Below are positions 31,070 to 43,808 of a stretch of 55,150 nt of DNA, piece after piece (position 1 is the first letter of the stretch; every line of letters begins with the position of its first letter). A program made the translations under genes and the position numbers. The notes beneath the pieces were generated by a model. The model was not told where the DNA came from. It saw only the letters and a list, made by a program, of their open reading frames with translations, and ran no database searches. Origin of the DNA: an uncultured Xylophilus sp. (GTDB taxonomy: Bacteria > Pseudomonadota > Gammaproteobacteria > Burkholderiales > Burkholderiaceae_C); the NCBI GenBank assembly GCA_913776965.1, contig CAJYQL010000007.1, positions 1 to 55,150 on the forward strand. Direction: 5' to 3'.

Positions 31070-31906
31070 TCAGACCGCGAAATGCCAGCCCGCGATCGAC
31101 GCATCAGCGTGCGGCGGCACCGGCCGCAGTGGCGGCTCGGCATGGGCGCTCGCCGGCCCGGCGAATTCGCGCAGCACGTCGTCCTTGACCCGCACGAAGG
31201 CGGGATCGACCCGCTGCCGCGGATGCGCGAGCCCGACCGGCACGATGCGGCGGATGCGGCCGGGGCGCGGCTCCATCACCACCACCCGGTCGCCGAGGTA
31301 GACCGCCTCCTCCACGTCGTGGGTCACCAGGATCATGGTGATGCCCTCGGCCTGCCAGATGCGGTGCAGCTCCTGCTGCAGGTGGGCGCGGGTCATCGCG
31401 TCGAGCGCGCCGAAGGGCTCGTCGAGCAGCAGGATCTCCGGCCGGTTGACCAGCGCCCGCGCGATCGCCACCCGCTGCGACATGCCGCCCGAGAGCTGGT
31501 GCGGATGCGTCTTCTCGAAGCCCTGCAGCCCGACCAGGGCGATGTGGTGCTGCACCGCCTCGCGCTTCTCGGCCGCGGACAGCGGCGAATTCAGCAGGCC
31601 GAGGCCCACGTTCTGCTCGACCGTGAGCCACGGGAACAGCCGGTGCTCCTGGAACACGATGCCGCGGTCAAGGCTGGTGCCGACGATGCGCTGGCCGTCG
31701 AGCAGAATCTCGCCCTGGTAGTCGTCCTCCAGGCCGATCACCAACCGCAAGAGCGTCGACTTGCCGCAGCCGCTGGCGCCGACGATGCTGACGAACTCGC
31801 CCGGCGCGATCGACAGCGTGATGTCCGAAAGGATGGGCAGCGGCCGTCCGTCGACCGGATAGGTCTTGTGGACGTGGCGCAGCGCGAGGGTGCCGGCGTG
31901 GGGCAT
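31070..31906 (-). CDS. ABC transporter ATP-binding protein (nitrate/sulfonate/taurine family)
   Basis: 278-residue ATPase. Walker A is GASGCGKST, signature LSGGMSQRVAIARAL, Walker B ILLLDEPFGALD, and the H-loop ILVTHDVEEAV. It belongs to the SsuB/TauB group that energises sulfonate uptake. The gene is nine bases downstream of the permease gene at 31916 and upstream of the TauD-type gene. Confidence 0.93.
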   Translation of the reverse strand: MPHAGTLALRHVHKTYPVDGRPLPILSDITLSIAPGEFVSIVGASGCGKSTLLRLVIGLEDDYQGEILLDGQRIVGTSLDRGIVFQEHRLFPWLTVEQNVGLGLLNSPLSAAEKREAVQHHIALVGLQGFEKTHPHQLSGGMSQRVAIARALVNRPEILLLDEPFGALDAMTRAHLQQELHRIWQAEGITMILVTHDVEEAVYLGDRVVVMEPRPGRIRRIVPVGLAHPRQRVDPAFVRVKDDVLREFAGPASAHAEPPLRPVPPHADASIAGWHFAV

Positions 31907-31915
31907 GGAAATCTC

Positions 31916-32701
31916 CTAGTGAAAACCGGCGACGCTCGAACCGCGCCAGGCGAGAAGGCGGCGCTCGACCCGAGAGGCCAGCCAGTTGAGGACGAAGCCG
32001 ACCAGGCCGACCACGACCACGCCGAATAGCACCAAGTCCAGCCAGAAGTGCTCGCGGCCGTCGATCAGCAGGTTGCCGATGCCCTTGCCCGACACCAGCA
32101 GGTATTCCGCGCCCAGCGTGGCGAGCCAGGCGTAGATCAGGCTCAGGTGCACGCCCGCCAGGATCGACGGCGCGGCCGACGGCAGCACCACCCGGCGCAG
32201 CAGCTGCCAGCGGCTGAAGGCGAACACCCGCGCCACCTCGATCTGCTCGCGCGGCACGCTGCGGATGCCCTCGAAGGTGTTGAGCACCATCGGGAAGAAG
32301 GCGGCCAGCGACAGGAACACCACCTTGGCCAGGTCGCCCAGCCCGAACCAGACCGAGATCAGCGGAATCCAGGCGAAGAGCGAGATCTGCTTGAGCGTGT
32401 GGAAGCTGGGGCCGACCAGGGCCTCGAACAGCCGCGACAGCCCGAGCAGCGTGCCGACCAGCAGCCCGGCCGAGGCGCCCAGCACGAAGCCCGCCAGGTT
32501 GCGCCCAAGGCTCGCGCCGAGCGCCGTCCAGAGCTGGCCGCTCGCCACCTGCTCCACCGCGGTCGCCGCCACCTTCGACGGCGCGACCAGCAGCGGCGAG
32601 GTGGACCAGCCGAAACGCACCGCCGCCCACCAGCCGGCCAGCAGCAGCACCGGGATCACCCAGCCGCGCAGCGGGCGCGGCACCAGGAGGAACGGGTTCA
32701 T
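31916..32701 (-). CDS. ABC transporter permease 1 (SsuC/TauC type)
   Basis: 261-residue inner-membrane permease with about six hydrophobic segments and the EAA-type loop around VFAFSRWQLLRRVVLPSAAP, which contacts the ATPase. A second related permease is encoded just upstream (32787-33638), separated by a repeat copy. The two may form a heterodimeric channel or serve different binding proteins. Confidence 0.92.
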   Translation of the reverse strand: MNPFLLVPRPLRGWVIPVLLLAGWWAAVRFGWSTSPLLVAPSKVAATAVEQVASGQLWTALGASLGRNLAGFVLGASAGLLVGTLLGLSRLFEALVGPSFHTLKQISLFAWIPLISVWFGLGDLAKVVFLSLAAFFPMVLNTFEGIRSVPREQIEVARVFAFSRWQLLRRVVLPSAAPSILAGVHLSLIYAWLATLGAEYLLVSGKGIGNLLIDGREHFWLDLVLFGVVVVGLVGFVLNWLASRVERRLLAWRGSSVAGFH

Positions 32702-32713
32702 GCCAGACCCCTT

Positions 32714-32768
32714 GCTATGGTATCGATAGCTGCTTGCGCAGATCCCACGGTCGCAGAAGCCGCTTTTG
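32714..32768 (+). repeat. Interspersed palindromic repeat, copy B
   Basis: GCTAT (32714-32718), seven bases, ATAGC (32726-32730), then TGCTTGCGCA and a distal GCAGAAGCCGCTTTT. It lies between two permease genes of one operon, so the hairpin is transcribed in the antisense orientation. Related to copies at 2505, 41177 and 48598. Confidence 0.7.
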
Positions 32769-32786
32769 CTTCAAGAATCCGGTGCA

Positions 32787-33638
32787 TCACAGCCCCACCC
32801 GACGCCAGCGCAACAGCCGCGCCTCGGCGAGCGCCAGCAGCCGGTCGAGCGCGAAGCCGACCGCGCCCACCACCACCACCGCCGCCATCACCACGTCGAG
32901 CTGGAACAGCTGCCGGCCGTAGACGATCATGAAACCTAGCCCTTCCGACGACGCCAGCAGCTCGACCACCACCAGCGCCAGCCAGGCGTGCGTCAGCCCG
33001 TAGCGGATGCCGTTCCAGATCGGGGCCAGCGCCGCCGGAAACACCACCTTGGTCAGCAGCTGCCAGCGGCTGAAGCGGAACACCCGCGCCAGCTCGATGT
33101 AGCGGGTCGGCACGTTCTGGATGCCCTGCAGCGTGTTGATCGCCACCGGCACTGCGGCGGCCTTGGCGATCAGGATGATCTTCAACGCCTCGTCGATGCC
33201 CACCAGCAGCATCAGCAGCGGCAGCCAGCCGAGCACCGGGATCTGCGCGAACGCCTTGAAGATCGGATGCAGGTAGTCCTTGACCGTCGGCGATAGGCCC
33301 ATCGCCACGCCCAGCGCCAGCCCGACGCCCGCGCCGGCCGCAAAGCCCCAGACCACCCGCCAGAAGCTGACGACCAGGTTCGCCCACAGCTCGCCGCTCT
33401 CCAGCAGCTCGACGAAGGTGCGCGCGACCGCGGCCGGCGACGGCAGCACCTGCGGCGCGACCCAGCCTTGGTGCGCCGCGAGCCACCAGACCGCCAGCAC
33501 CGCCAATGGCAGCGGCCACGCGAGCAGCGGACGCAGCCTGCGCGACAGGCCCCGCGGCGCCCACGGTGCTTGCGCACCGGCGCCCCGCCGTGCGACGGCC
33601 GCCGGCGGGCTGCCGGCCAGAGCGATCGGCGTGCTCAT
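32787..33638 (-). CDS. ABC transporter permease 2 (SsuC/TauC type)
   Basis: 283-residue permease with an N-terminal Ala/Pro/Arg-rich tail, about six membrane segments and the EAA-type loop VFRFSRWQLLTKVVFPAALA. It is clearly paralogous to the permease at 31916. Its ATG at 33638 overlaps the stop of the monooxygenase gene (ATGA), so it is translationally coupled to it. Confidence 0.92.
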   Translation of the reverse strand: MSTPIALAGSPPAAVARRGAGAQAPWAPRGLSRRLRPLLAWPLPLAVLAVWWLAAHQGWVAPQVLPSPAAVARTFVELLESGELWANLVVSFWRVVWGFAAGAGVGLALGVAMGLSPTVKDYLHPIFKAFAQIPVLGWLPLLMLLVGIDEALKIILIAKAAAVPVAINTLQGIQNVPTRYIELARVFRFSRWQLLTKVVFPAALAPIWNGIRYGLTHAWLALVVVELLASSEGLGFMIVYGRQLFQLDVVMAAVVVVGAVGFALDRLLALAEARLLRWRRVGL

Positions 33639-34990
33639 GCCGCCGCCCGCCGCGCCGCAGCAGCCACCGCGCGGTGCTCCGGCCGCCGCAGCCCCAGGTG
33701 CTCGCGCAGCGTGCGGCCGGTGTATGCGGTGCGGAACAGGCCGCGGCGCTGCAATTCGGGCACCACCAGCCAGGCGAAGTCGTCCAGCCCGCCGGGCAGC
33801 GTGGGCGGCATGACATTGAAGCCGTCGGCCGCGCCCTCCTCGAACCACTGTTGCAGCTGGTCGGCCACCTGCGACGCGGTGCCGCGGATCGACCAGTGGC
33901 CGCGCGCGGTGCCGATGCGCTGGTACAGCTGGCGGATCGTCAGCCCTTCCTCGTAGCCGAGCTGGGTGACCAGATGGAAGCGGCTCTTCGGACCGTTGGG
34001 CTCGGGGATGCCGCGCGGCAGCGGCCCGTCGACCGGATAGCCCGACAGGTCGAAGCCGCCGATCACCTGCGACAGCAGCTGCACGCCGACCTCGGGATGC
34101 AGCAGGCCCTGCAGCGCGTCCCACTTCTCCTCGGCCTCCGACGCGGTCTCGCCCACCACCGCGAACACGCCGGGCAGGATCTTCAGTTCGTCCGGGTGCC
34201 GACCGAACTGCTGCAGCCGCCCCTTGATGCCGGCATAGAAGGCCTGTGCGCCGGCGAGCGACTGCTGGGCGGTGAAGATCACCTCGGCGGTCTGCGCCGC
34301 CAGCGCCTGGCCGGGCTCCGACGCGCCGGCCTGCACCACCACCGGCCGGCCCTGCGGCGCACGCGCCACGTTCAGCGGGCCGCGCACCTGGAAATGCCGG
34401 CCGCGGTGCTCCAGCACATGCAGCTTGTCGGCGTCGTAGTAGGTGCCCTCGGCCGCGTCCTGCACGAAGGCGTCGTCCTCCCAGCTGTCCCACAGGCCGT
34501 TCACCACGTCGACGAATTCGCGGGCGCGTTCGTAGCGCAGCGCATGGTCGGGATGGCGGTCGCGATTGAAGTTGTGGGCCTCCGACTCGCTCGACGAAGT
34601 GACCACGTTCCAGCCCGCCCGGCCGCCGCTCAAGTGGTCGAGCGAGGCGAACTTGCGAGCCACGTGGTACGGCTCGTTGTAGGTGGTGGAGACGGTCGCG
34701 ATCAGGCCGATGCGCTCGGTCACCGACGCGAGTGCCGACAGCAGCGTCAGCGGCTCGAAGTTGGAGACCCGCGCGGTACGGTGCAGTGTGTTCGAGGTGT
34801 CGGCGCTGCGGATGCCGACGCTGTCGGCGAGGAACACCGCGTCGAACTTCGCCCGCTCTGCGGTCTGCGCGAAGCGGCGGTACTGCGCGAAGTCGAGCGC
34901 CGCATCGCGCGGTACATCGGGATGCCGCCAGCCGGCGACATGGTGGCCGGTGGCCATCAGGAAGGCGTTGAGGTGGAGCTGGCGCGTCAT
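33635..34990 (-). CDS. LLM-class FMN-dependent monooxygenase (NtaA/SnaA/DszA/SsuD-like)
   Basis: 451-residue TIM-barrel flavin monooxygenase that uses FMNH2 from a partner reductase. It shows family segments FLADSVG, STTYNEPYHVARKFASLDHL and GRAGWNVVTSSSESEAHNF. Length and the latter motif favour the NtaA/SnaA/DszA subfamily over SsuD. It sits between the binding protein (one base upstream) and permease 2. In this setting a sulfonate or organosulfur substrate is likely. A flavin reductase gene is present at 48785 but not in this operon. Confidence 0.9.
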   Translation of the reverse strand: MTRQLHLNAFLMATGHHVAGWRHPDVPRDAALDFAQYRRFAQTAERAKFDAVFLADSVGIRSADTSNTLHRTARVSNFEPLTLLSALASVTERIGLIATVSTTYNEPYHVARKFASLDHLSGGRAGWNVVTSSSESEAHNFNRDRHPDHALRYERAREFVDVVNGLWDSWEDDAFVQDAAEGTYYDADKLHVLEHRGRHFQVRGPLNVARAPQGRPVVVQAGASEPGQALAAQTAEVIFTAQQSLAGAQAFYAGIKGRLQQFGRHPDELKILPGVFAVVGETASEAEEKWDALQGLLHPEVGVQLLSQVIGGFDLSGYPVDGPLPRGIPEPNGPKSRFHLVTQLGYEEGLTIRQLYQRIGTARGHWSIRGTASQVADQLQQWFEEGAADGFNVMPPTLPGGLDDFAWLVVPELQRRGLFRTAYTGRTLREHLGLRRPEHRAVAAAARRAAA

Positions 34991-34991
34991 G

Positions 34992-36086
34992 TCAGGCTCC
35001 GTCGATCCGGCCGCTGGCCTGGTAGACCGGCCAGTAGGTCTCGAGCTGCAGGTCCTTCAGCGCCGCGTTCAGGAAGCGCCGGTCGATCCACGGGTCCACG
35101 TCGAACTTCGCACGCGTCAGCCTGAACTTGTAGGCCTGCTCGACCGCGTCCTTGTAGCGGGCGACCAGGAACGGGTCGAACTGCGGGTTGAAGCGCACCC
35201 GCAGCGGCTCGCCGGCGTAGTCCTCCTGCCAGACCGGCAGCGGGAAGCCGGTGCGCGCCCAGATGCGGAATACCTCGTCGCGGTTGCGGTCGTCGGACGC
35301 CCAGCGTGCGGTCTTGACGATCGCCTTGACCACGCGGCCGGTCGTCTCCGGATGCTTCGCCGCGAAGGCCTCGGTCACCAGCACATGGCTCTGGCGGGTG
35401 AAGATCGGCGAGTCGTTCTTGCTGCTGTAGACGATCTTGGCGGTGCCTTTTTCGCGCAGCGTGATCAGGTCGAGGCCGCCGAACACCGCGTCGATGTCGC
35501 GGGTGGCAAGCGCCGCCTTGCCGGCAGCGGTGTCGAGATTCAGCACCCGCAGGTCGCGCTCGGACAGGCCGTTCGCCTCCAGCAGCCGGTTGATCGGCAG
35601 CTGGGCGTTGGTGCCCTTGAAGATCGCCACGCGCTTGCCGCGCAGGTCCTTCACCGACTGGATCGGCGAGTCGGGTGGCGCGGCCAGGTAGATGTTGGAG
35701 CGGATGCCGGTGGCCAGCACCAGCTTGGTCTTCAGGCCCGCGGATTTCGCGATGATCGCCGGCAGGTCGCCCTGGAAGGCGAAGTCGAGCTGGCCGGTGG
35801 TGAGCGCTTCGTTGACCGCGGGGCCGGCGCCCTTGAAGAAGAACCACTCGACCTTGGTGTTCGCGTCCTTCGCGAACTCTTCCTCGATCCAGCCCTTGGC
35901 ATGGGCGATCGAGATCGAGCTGCCGTAGAAGCCCGGCGGGTTGCCGATCGCCGGCTGGGCTACGCCGAGCCGGATGACCGACGGCGCGGCCGCTGTGCCG
36001 GCCTGGGCCGAGGCGCGGCCGGCGGCGAGCCCGAGGCCCGCCGCGGCGGCAGCGCCGATGACGATGTTGCGTCGTTGAATGTCCAT
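34992..36086 (-). CDS. ABC transporter substrate-binding protein (aliphatic sulfonate type)
   Basis: 364-residue periplasmic binding protein. A Tat-like signal (MDIQRRNIVIGAAAAAGLGL to SAQA) precedes an SsuA/NMT1-like fold with LATGIRSNIYLA, DLRGKRVAIFKGT and DAVFGGLDLITL. It is the first gene of the operon that continues with the monooxygenase, two permeases, ATPase and TauD-type dioxygenase. The ATG at 36086 has a GGAGGG ribosome site. Confidence 0.9.
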   Translation of the reverse strand: MDIQRRNIVIGAAAAAGLGLAAGRASAQAGTAAAPSVIRLGVAQPAIGNPPGFYGSSISIAHAKGWIEEEFAKDANTKVEWFFFKGAGPAVNEALTTGQLDFAFQGDLPAIIAKSAGLKTKLVLATGIRSNIYLAAPPDSPIQSVKDLRGKRVAIFKGTNAQLPINRLLEANGLSERDLRVLNLDTAAGKAALATRDIDAVFGGLDLITLREKGTAKIVYSSKNDSPIFTRQSHVLVTEAFAAKHPETTGRVVKAIVKTARWASDDRNRDEVFRIWARTGFPLPVWQEDYAGEPLRVRFNPQFDPFLVARYKDAVEQAYKFRLTRAKFDVDPWIDRRFLNAALKDLQLETYWPVYQASGRIDGA

Positions 36087-36501
36087 GGCCGAAGCCCTCC
36101 CTGTTCGGGGCCCGGAACCGGTCTGCCGGACAGCGGCAGGGCGGTGGGCCTGGGAGCGACTATCGGCGCCGCACGGCGCGCCGTGAACCGCGGATTCGGC
36201 AGATGGATCGACGGAAAACGCATGACAGGCCACCGCCGGAAGGGGCAGAGGCCACGGGTGCTCCTGGTGGCAGCACTGCACGGGCACCCGGATCCGCAAA
36301 GGGTCTCAGGAGCCTCGCGCAGCCCGGGTGGGCACCCGCGCCGGGCGAGTGGCCCCGGAAGCCTCGACCGTGCCGCAGACGGCCTTCCGGCGCCCGCGCA
36401 GCGCGGCGATCCGCCGGCCTGGTGCGGTGCACCAAAACCCCGCGGCCAGAAACGATGAAAATCGGGGGCTGACCCGATCCCTTCCCTAGGAACCCAAGCG
36501 C
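36087..36501. other. Divergent intergenic region between sulfonate operon and icd
   Basis: About 415 bases holding promoters for two divergent units. Close to icd an AAAATCGGGGGC stretch (about 36457-36468) resembles the -10/discriminator pattern seen before other genes in this window. No Cbl/CysB-like site or small gene could be identified by eye. Confidence 0.4.
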
Positions 36502-38739
<2,238 letters not shown>

Positions 38740-38771
38740 CCGGCCGCGGGCCTGCGGCCCGTGCTTCGAGG

Positions 38772-38797
38772 AACGCCCGCCCCGTGCGGGCGTTTTT
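38772..38797 (+). terminator. Rho-independent terminator after icd
   Basis: Stem AACGCCCGC / GCGGGCGTT with a CCCGT loop followed by a run of five T residues (38793-38797). Confidence 0.9.
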
Positions 38798-38843
38798 CAT
38801 GGCGTCGGGCTGTGCAGCGGCCGCCCGGCGGAGCCGAGAGCTG

Positions 38844-39977
38844 TCAGGCCGGCATGGGCACGGTGTCGGGTCCGCCGTCGGCATCGTGGCGGCGGAGACC
38901 ATGCAGCGCAGCTTCGACCAGCCGCGGCACCACGAAGGTAAACGTCGCGCCGTGGCCCGGCCCGTCGCTCGCCACGTCGAGGGTGCCGCCGTGGCGCTCA
39001 ACGATGTGGCGCGCCAGCGCGAGGCCGATGCCGAGTCCGCCCAGCCGGGCGTCGCCGTCCTCGGCCTGCACGAACATGCCGAACACCTGCTCGCGCTGCG
39101 CGGCGGTCAGTCCGCGGCCGCGGTCGATCACCGCGACGCGGGCGGTGTCGGCGGTGGCGTCCATTGCCACCCTCAGTTCGGCATCGGCGGGCGAAAACTT
39201 CGAGGCGTTGGACAGCAGGTTCTCCACCACCTGCGTGAGCCGGGTCGCGTCGCCGGCGATCATCACCGGCGCCGCGGGGAGGTCCCAGGCGACGGTCTGG
39301 CCGCGCTGGGCGGCCACGACGACGAAGGCCTGGCAGGCCTGGTCCACCAGCGCCCGCAGGTCCAGCGGCGTCTGCGCGACGTGGATTTTGCCGGTGCTGA
39401 TCCGGGCGGAGTCGAGGAGGTCGTCCACCAGCCGCTCCATCTGGCGGCCCTGGCGCTCCATCAGGGCGATGCGCTCGCGGTCGCGGCCCTCCAGCCGCGC
39501 GCCCATCACCCGGGCCGACATCTGGATCACATGCAGCGGGTTACGCAGTTCGTGCGCCAGCATCGCCAGGAATTCGTCCTTCTGCCGGTCGGCGGCGCGC
39601 AGGTCCGCCTCGACCTTGCGCAACTGGCGCATCGAATCCTTCATGCGGGCGATGACCACGCAGTCGATGACCAGGATCACCGCGAAGAAGGCGAGCGCGA
39701 AGGCGTCGCGGCCTTCCAGCGGGAAGAACCGGCCGATCGGCGGCATGAAGAAATACCAGGCGGCGATGGTGCTGAGCGCCGCGCACCACAGCGCCGGCCC
39801 GAGGCTCGTCAGGAAGGAGACGATCAGAACCGCCGGAAAGAAGCTGAGGAACGGGAATCCCGTAGGCGGCAGCAGGCCCTGGGCGGCGAAGCGGACCGCC
39901 AGCGCCACCAGGAAAGCGACGGTCGACGCGGCGTACTGCAACGCCAGCGTCGTGCCCGTCTGTCGGGATGCGTCCAT
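38844..39977 (-). CDS. Orphan membrane sensor histidine kinase (DUF4118-type N-terminus)
   Basis: 377-residue kinase. The N-terminal about 110 residues hold four hydrophobic segments resembling the DUF4118 domain of KdpD-like sensors. A HisKA domain follows with the phosphoacceptor in AHELRNPLHV (H142), then a HATPase domain with NLLSNASKFS, DRGRGL and GGLGIGLALARHIVERH. No receiver domain or adjacent response regulator gene is present, so its partner lies elsewhere. It converges with icd across the terminator. Confidence 0.9.
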   Translation of the reverse strand: MDASRQTGTTLALQYAASTVAFLVALAVRFAAQGLLPPTGFPFLSFFPAVLIVSFLTSLGPALWCAALSTIAAWYFFMPPIGRFFPLEGRDAFALAFFAVILVIDCVVIARMKDSMRQLRKVEADLRAADRQKDEFLAMLAHELRNPLHVIQMSARVMGARLEGRDRERIALMERQGRQMERLVDDLLDSARISTGKIHVAQTPLDLRALVDQACQAFVVVAAQRGQTVAWDLPAAPVMIAGDATRLTQVVENLLSNASKFSPADAELRVAMDATADTARVAVIDRGRGLTAAQREQVFGMFVQAEDGDARLGGLGIGLALARHIVERHGGTLDVASDGPGHGATFTFVVPRLVEAALHGLRRHDADGGPDTVPMPA

Positions 39978-39989
39978 GGCCCGGTCGTC

Positions 39990-41084
39990 CTAGGCCACGG
40001 CGCTGTCGAGCAGCCCGGAAAACGCGCCGCGCCGCAGCGGCGCCTGCCGGACCGGCTGGTCCGCCACCGCCCGGCCGATCGCGCCGATGTGGTCCGGCGT
40101 AGTGCCGCAGCAGCCGCCGACGATGTTGACCAGTCCTTCGGCGGCGAATTCGTGCAGCAGACGCGCGGTGACGTCGGGCGTCTCGTCGAAGCCGGTGTCG
40201 CTCATCGGGTTGGGCAGGCCGGCGTTCGGGTAGCAGCAGATGAAGGTGTCCTCGGCGACGCGGTTGAGTTCCTGCACATAGGGCCGCATCAGCGCGGCGC
40301 CGAGCGCGCAGTTCAGGCCGATCGCCAGCGGCCGGGCGTGCCGCACGCTGTGCCAGAAGGCGGTCACCGTCTGGCCCGACAGGATGCGCCCGGAGGCGTC
40401 GGTCACGGTGCCGCTGATGATGATCGGCAGCCGCTCGCCACTGTCGGCGAAGAATTCGTCGATCGCGAACAGCGCGGCCTTGGCGTTGAGCGTGTCGAAG
40501 ATCGTCTCGACCAGCAGCACGTCGGCGCCGCCCTCGACCAGCGCGGCGGTCTGCTCGTAGTACGCGGCGCGCAGCTGTTCGAAGTCGACGTTGCGCGCGC
40601 CCGGGTCGTTCACGTCGGGGCTGATGCTCGCGGTCTTGGGCGTCGGGCCCAGGGCGCCGGCGACGAAGCGGGGCTTGTCGGGGGTGGAGAACTTGTCGCA
40701 GGCCTCGCGTGCCAGCCGGGCCGAGGCGAGGTTCATCTCGCGCGCCAGGTCGGCCATCCGGTAGTCTTCCTGGGCGATGGTGGTCGCGCCGAAGGTATTG
40801 GTCTCGATCAGGTCGGCGCCGGCGGCGAGGTAGCGCTCGTGGATGTCGCAGATCACGTCGGGCCGGGTGAGCGACAGCAGTTCGTTGTTGCCCTTCACTT
40901 CGCGCGGGAAGTCGCGGAACCGGTCGCCCGCCGCGCCGGGGCCGATGTAGCCCTCGCCGCGATACTGCGCCTCGCCCAGCTTGAAGCGCTGGATCATGGT
41001 GCCCATGGCGCCGTCCAGGATGGCGATGCGCTCGGCGAGGATGGCCGGGAGCTGCGCGGCGCGGGTATAGGCAAGGGGCTGCAT
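39990..41084 (-). CDS. metH: Homocysteine S-methyltransferase module of methionine synthase
   Basis: 364-residue N-terminal module of cobalamin-dependent methionine synthase, which binds homocysteine through zinc. It begins with [13 protein letters not shown] and shows the zinc ligands in GLNCALG (C259) and [11 protein letters not shown] (C325, C326). It ends normally after the barrel; the folate, cobalamin and activation domains are not encoded here. In many Burkholderiales metH is two genes, so this is a natural split and not a broken gene. A TAGAAT box lies six bases before the ATG, so the mRNA may be leaderless. Confidence 0.92.
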   Translation of the reverse strand: MQPLAYTRAAQLPAILAERIAILDGAMGTMIQRFKLGEAQYRGEGYIGPGAAGDRFRDFPREVKGNNELLSLTRPDVICDIHERYLAAGADLIETNTFGATTIAQEDYRMADLAREMNLASARLAREACDKFSTPDKPRFVAGALGPTPKTASISPDVNDPGARNVDFEQLRAAYYEQTAALVEGGADVLLVETIFDTLNAKAALFAIDEFFADSGERLPIIISGTVTDASGRILSGQTVTAFWHSVRHARPLAIGLNCALGAALMRPYVQELNRVAEDTFICCYPNAGLPNPMSDTGFDETPDVTARLLHEFAAEGLVNIVGGCCGTTPDHIGAIGRAVADQPVRQAPLRRGAFSGLLDSAVA

Positions 41085-41176
41085 CCCGCCATTCTAGGAA
41101 GCGCGCACGCGGCTGCGGGCGATCCGGGAGAATGCGGGGTTCCGCGCTCGCGCACCGGATTTCCGGCCCTTATCGG

Positions 41177-41226
41177 GGTTTTGCGCAGGTACCGCCTGCG
41201 CCTGAAGCTATCAAAATAATAGCAAC
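41177..41226 (-). repeat. Interspersed palindromic repeat, copy D (inverted)
   Basis: On the minus strand it reads GCTAT, seven bases, ATAGC, then GCGCAGGCGG, TACC and TGCGCAAAA. GCTAT/ATAGC lie at 41207-41223. It lies just upstream of recQ in opposite orientation to the copies at 2505, 32714 and 48598. Confidence 0.7.
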
Positions 41227-41239
41227 TATTTTTCCCGCC

Positions 41240-43198
<1,959 letters not shown>

Positions 43199-43241
43199 AA
43201 TCGCCGGTTCCCCGCATAGAACGCCCTCCGAAGGAACCGCC

Positions 43242-43433
43242 ATGGCCCTGCCCGTCCACGCCTCGACCAACGATCCCGCGCCCGACAATTCGCACGACCA
43301 CCGCGCCCACATCGCCGAGGAGCAGTCGCAGGACGCGGTCGAGCAGATCGTGCCGCTGATGCCGATCGTGCTGCCGATCGTGGGCGGCGTGCTGATGTTC
43401 CTGCTGGCGTTCATCGCCGTGTCGATGGCCTGA
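43242..43433 (+). CDS. Small single-pass membrane protein
   Basis: 63-residue protein of unknown function. A hydrophilic His/Asp/Glu-rich N-terminal half (HDHRAHIAEEQSQDAVEQ) is followed by one hydrophobic helix (about 37-62: IVPLMPIVLPIVGGVLMFLL onward). A TAAAAT box at 43196-43201 and a GAAGGAA ribosome site precede the ATG. Codon use matches the neighbours, so it looks real. Confidence 0.65.
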   Translation: MALPVHASTNDPAPDNSHDHRAHIAEEQSQDAVEQIVPLMPIVLPIVGGVLMFLLAFIAVSMA

Positions 43434-43808
43434 CGCGGCCCCGCCGGACGCGCACGCCGCGTCCGGACCGAGCGTCTTCTTCTCTCCTTGTCCGCCTGCC
43501 GGCCACCAGGCCGGCGTCGTAGCCGTTCGGCGCTGCGACGGGGGCGTTTTCCCGGTTTTCGTATGTCCAGCCGCCGTCTGCGCGGACCGTCGCGGCGTGG
43601 CGGATGCATATCCCGACGCATAACCCCATGTTTTTTATGCATGGAATAGCAATGAAACCCGGTAGCGTTCCGTGAGCGGATTCATAAAATCGTCACCCGG
43701 TCTGCTTCCGAAGTCCTCTTGTCGAAGCCGACACGTGTCCTGCCGTGATTGCGTACGGCAGGCATTTGCCGCTTTCGACAAGACGATTTGCAACTTCCAG
43801 GAACTCCG
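43434..43808. promoter_or_regulatory. pckG upstream region with nested inverted repeats
   Basis: 375-base gap. A TAAAATCG box (about 43685-43692) is a plausible -10. Between it and the ATG lie a perfect 10-bp inverted repeat TCTTGTCGAA (43717-43726) / TTCGACAAGA (43774-43783), and inside it CCTGCCGT (43739-43746) / ACGGCAGG (43755-43762) with an eight-base loop. The palindrome ACACGTGT (43731-43738) adjoins the inner stem. The transcript leader could fold into one long stem, or the repeats may be operator sites. Confidence 0.55.

Noticed and set aside
39990-41084. metH seems truncated after the homocysteine module
   Set aside because: The protein ends cleanly after the barrel and in many Burkholderiales metH is encoded as two genes, so this is not evidence of damage.
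41085-41176. A riboswitch in front of metH
   Set aside because: The gap to the repeat is short, the probable -10 lies only six bases before the ATG, and no cobalamin or SAH riboswitch core is recognisable.
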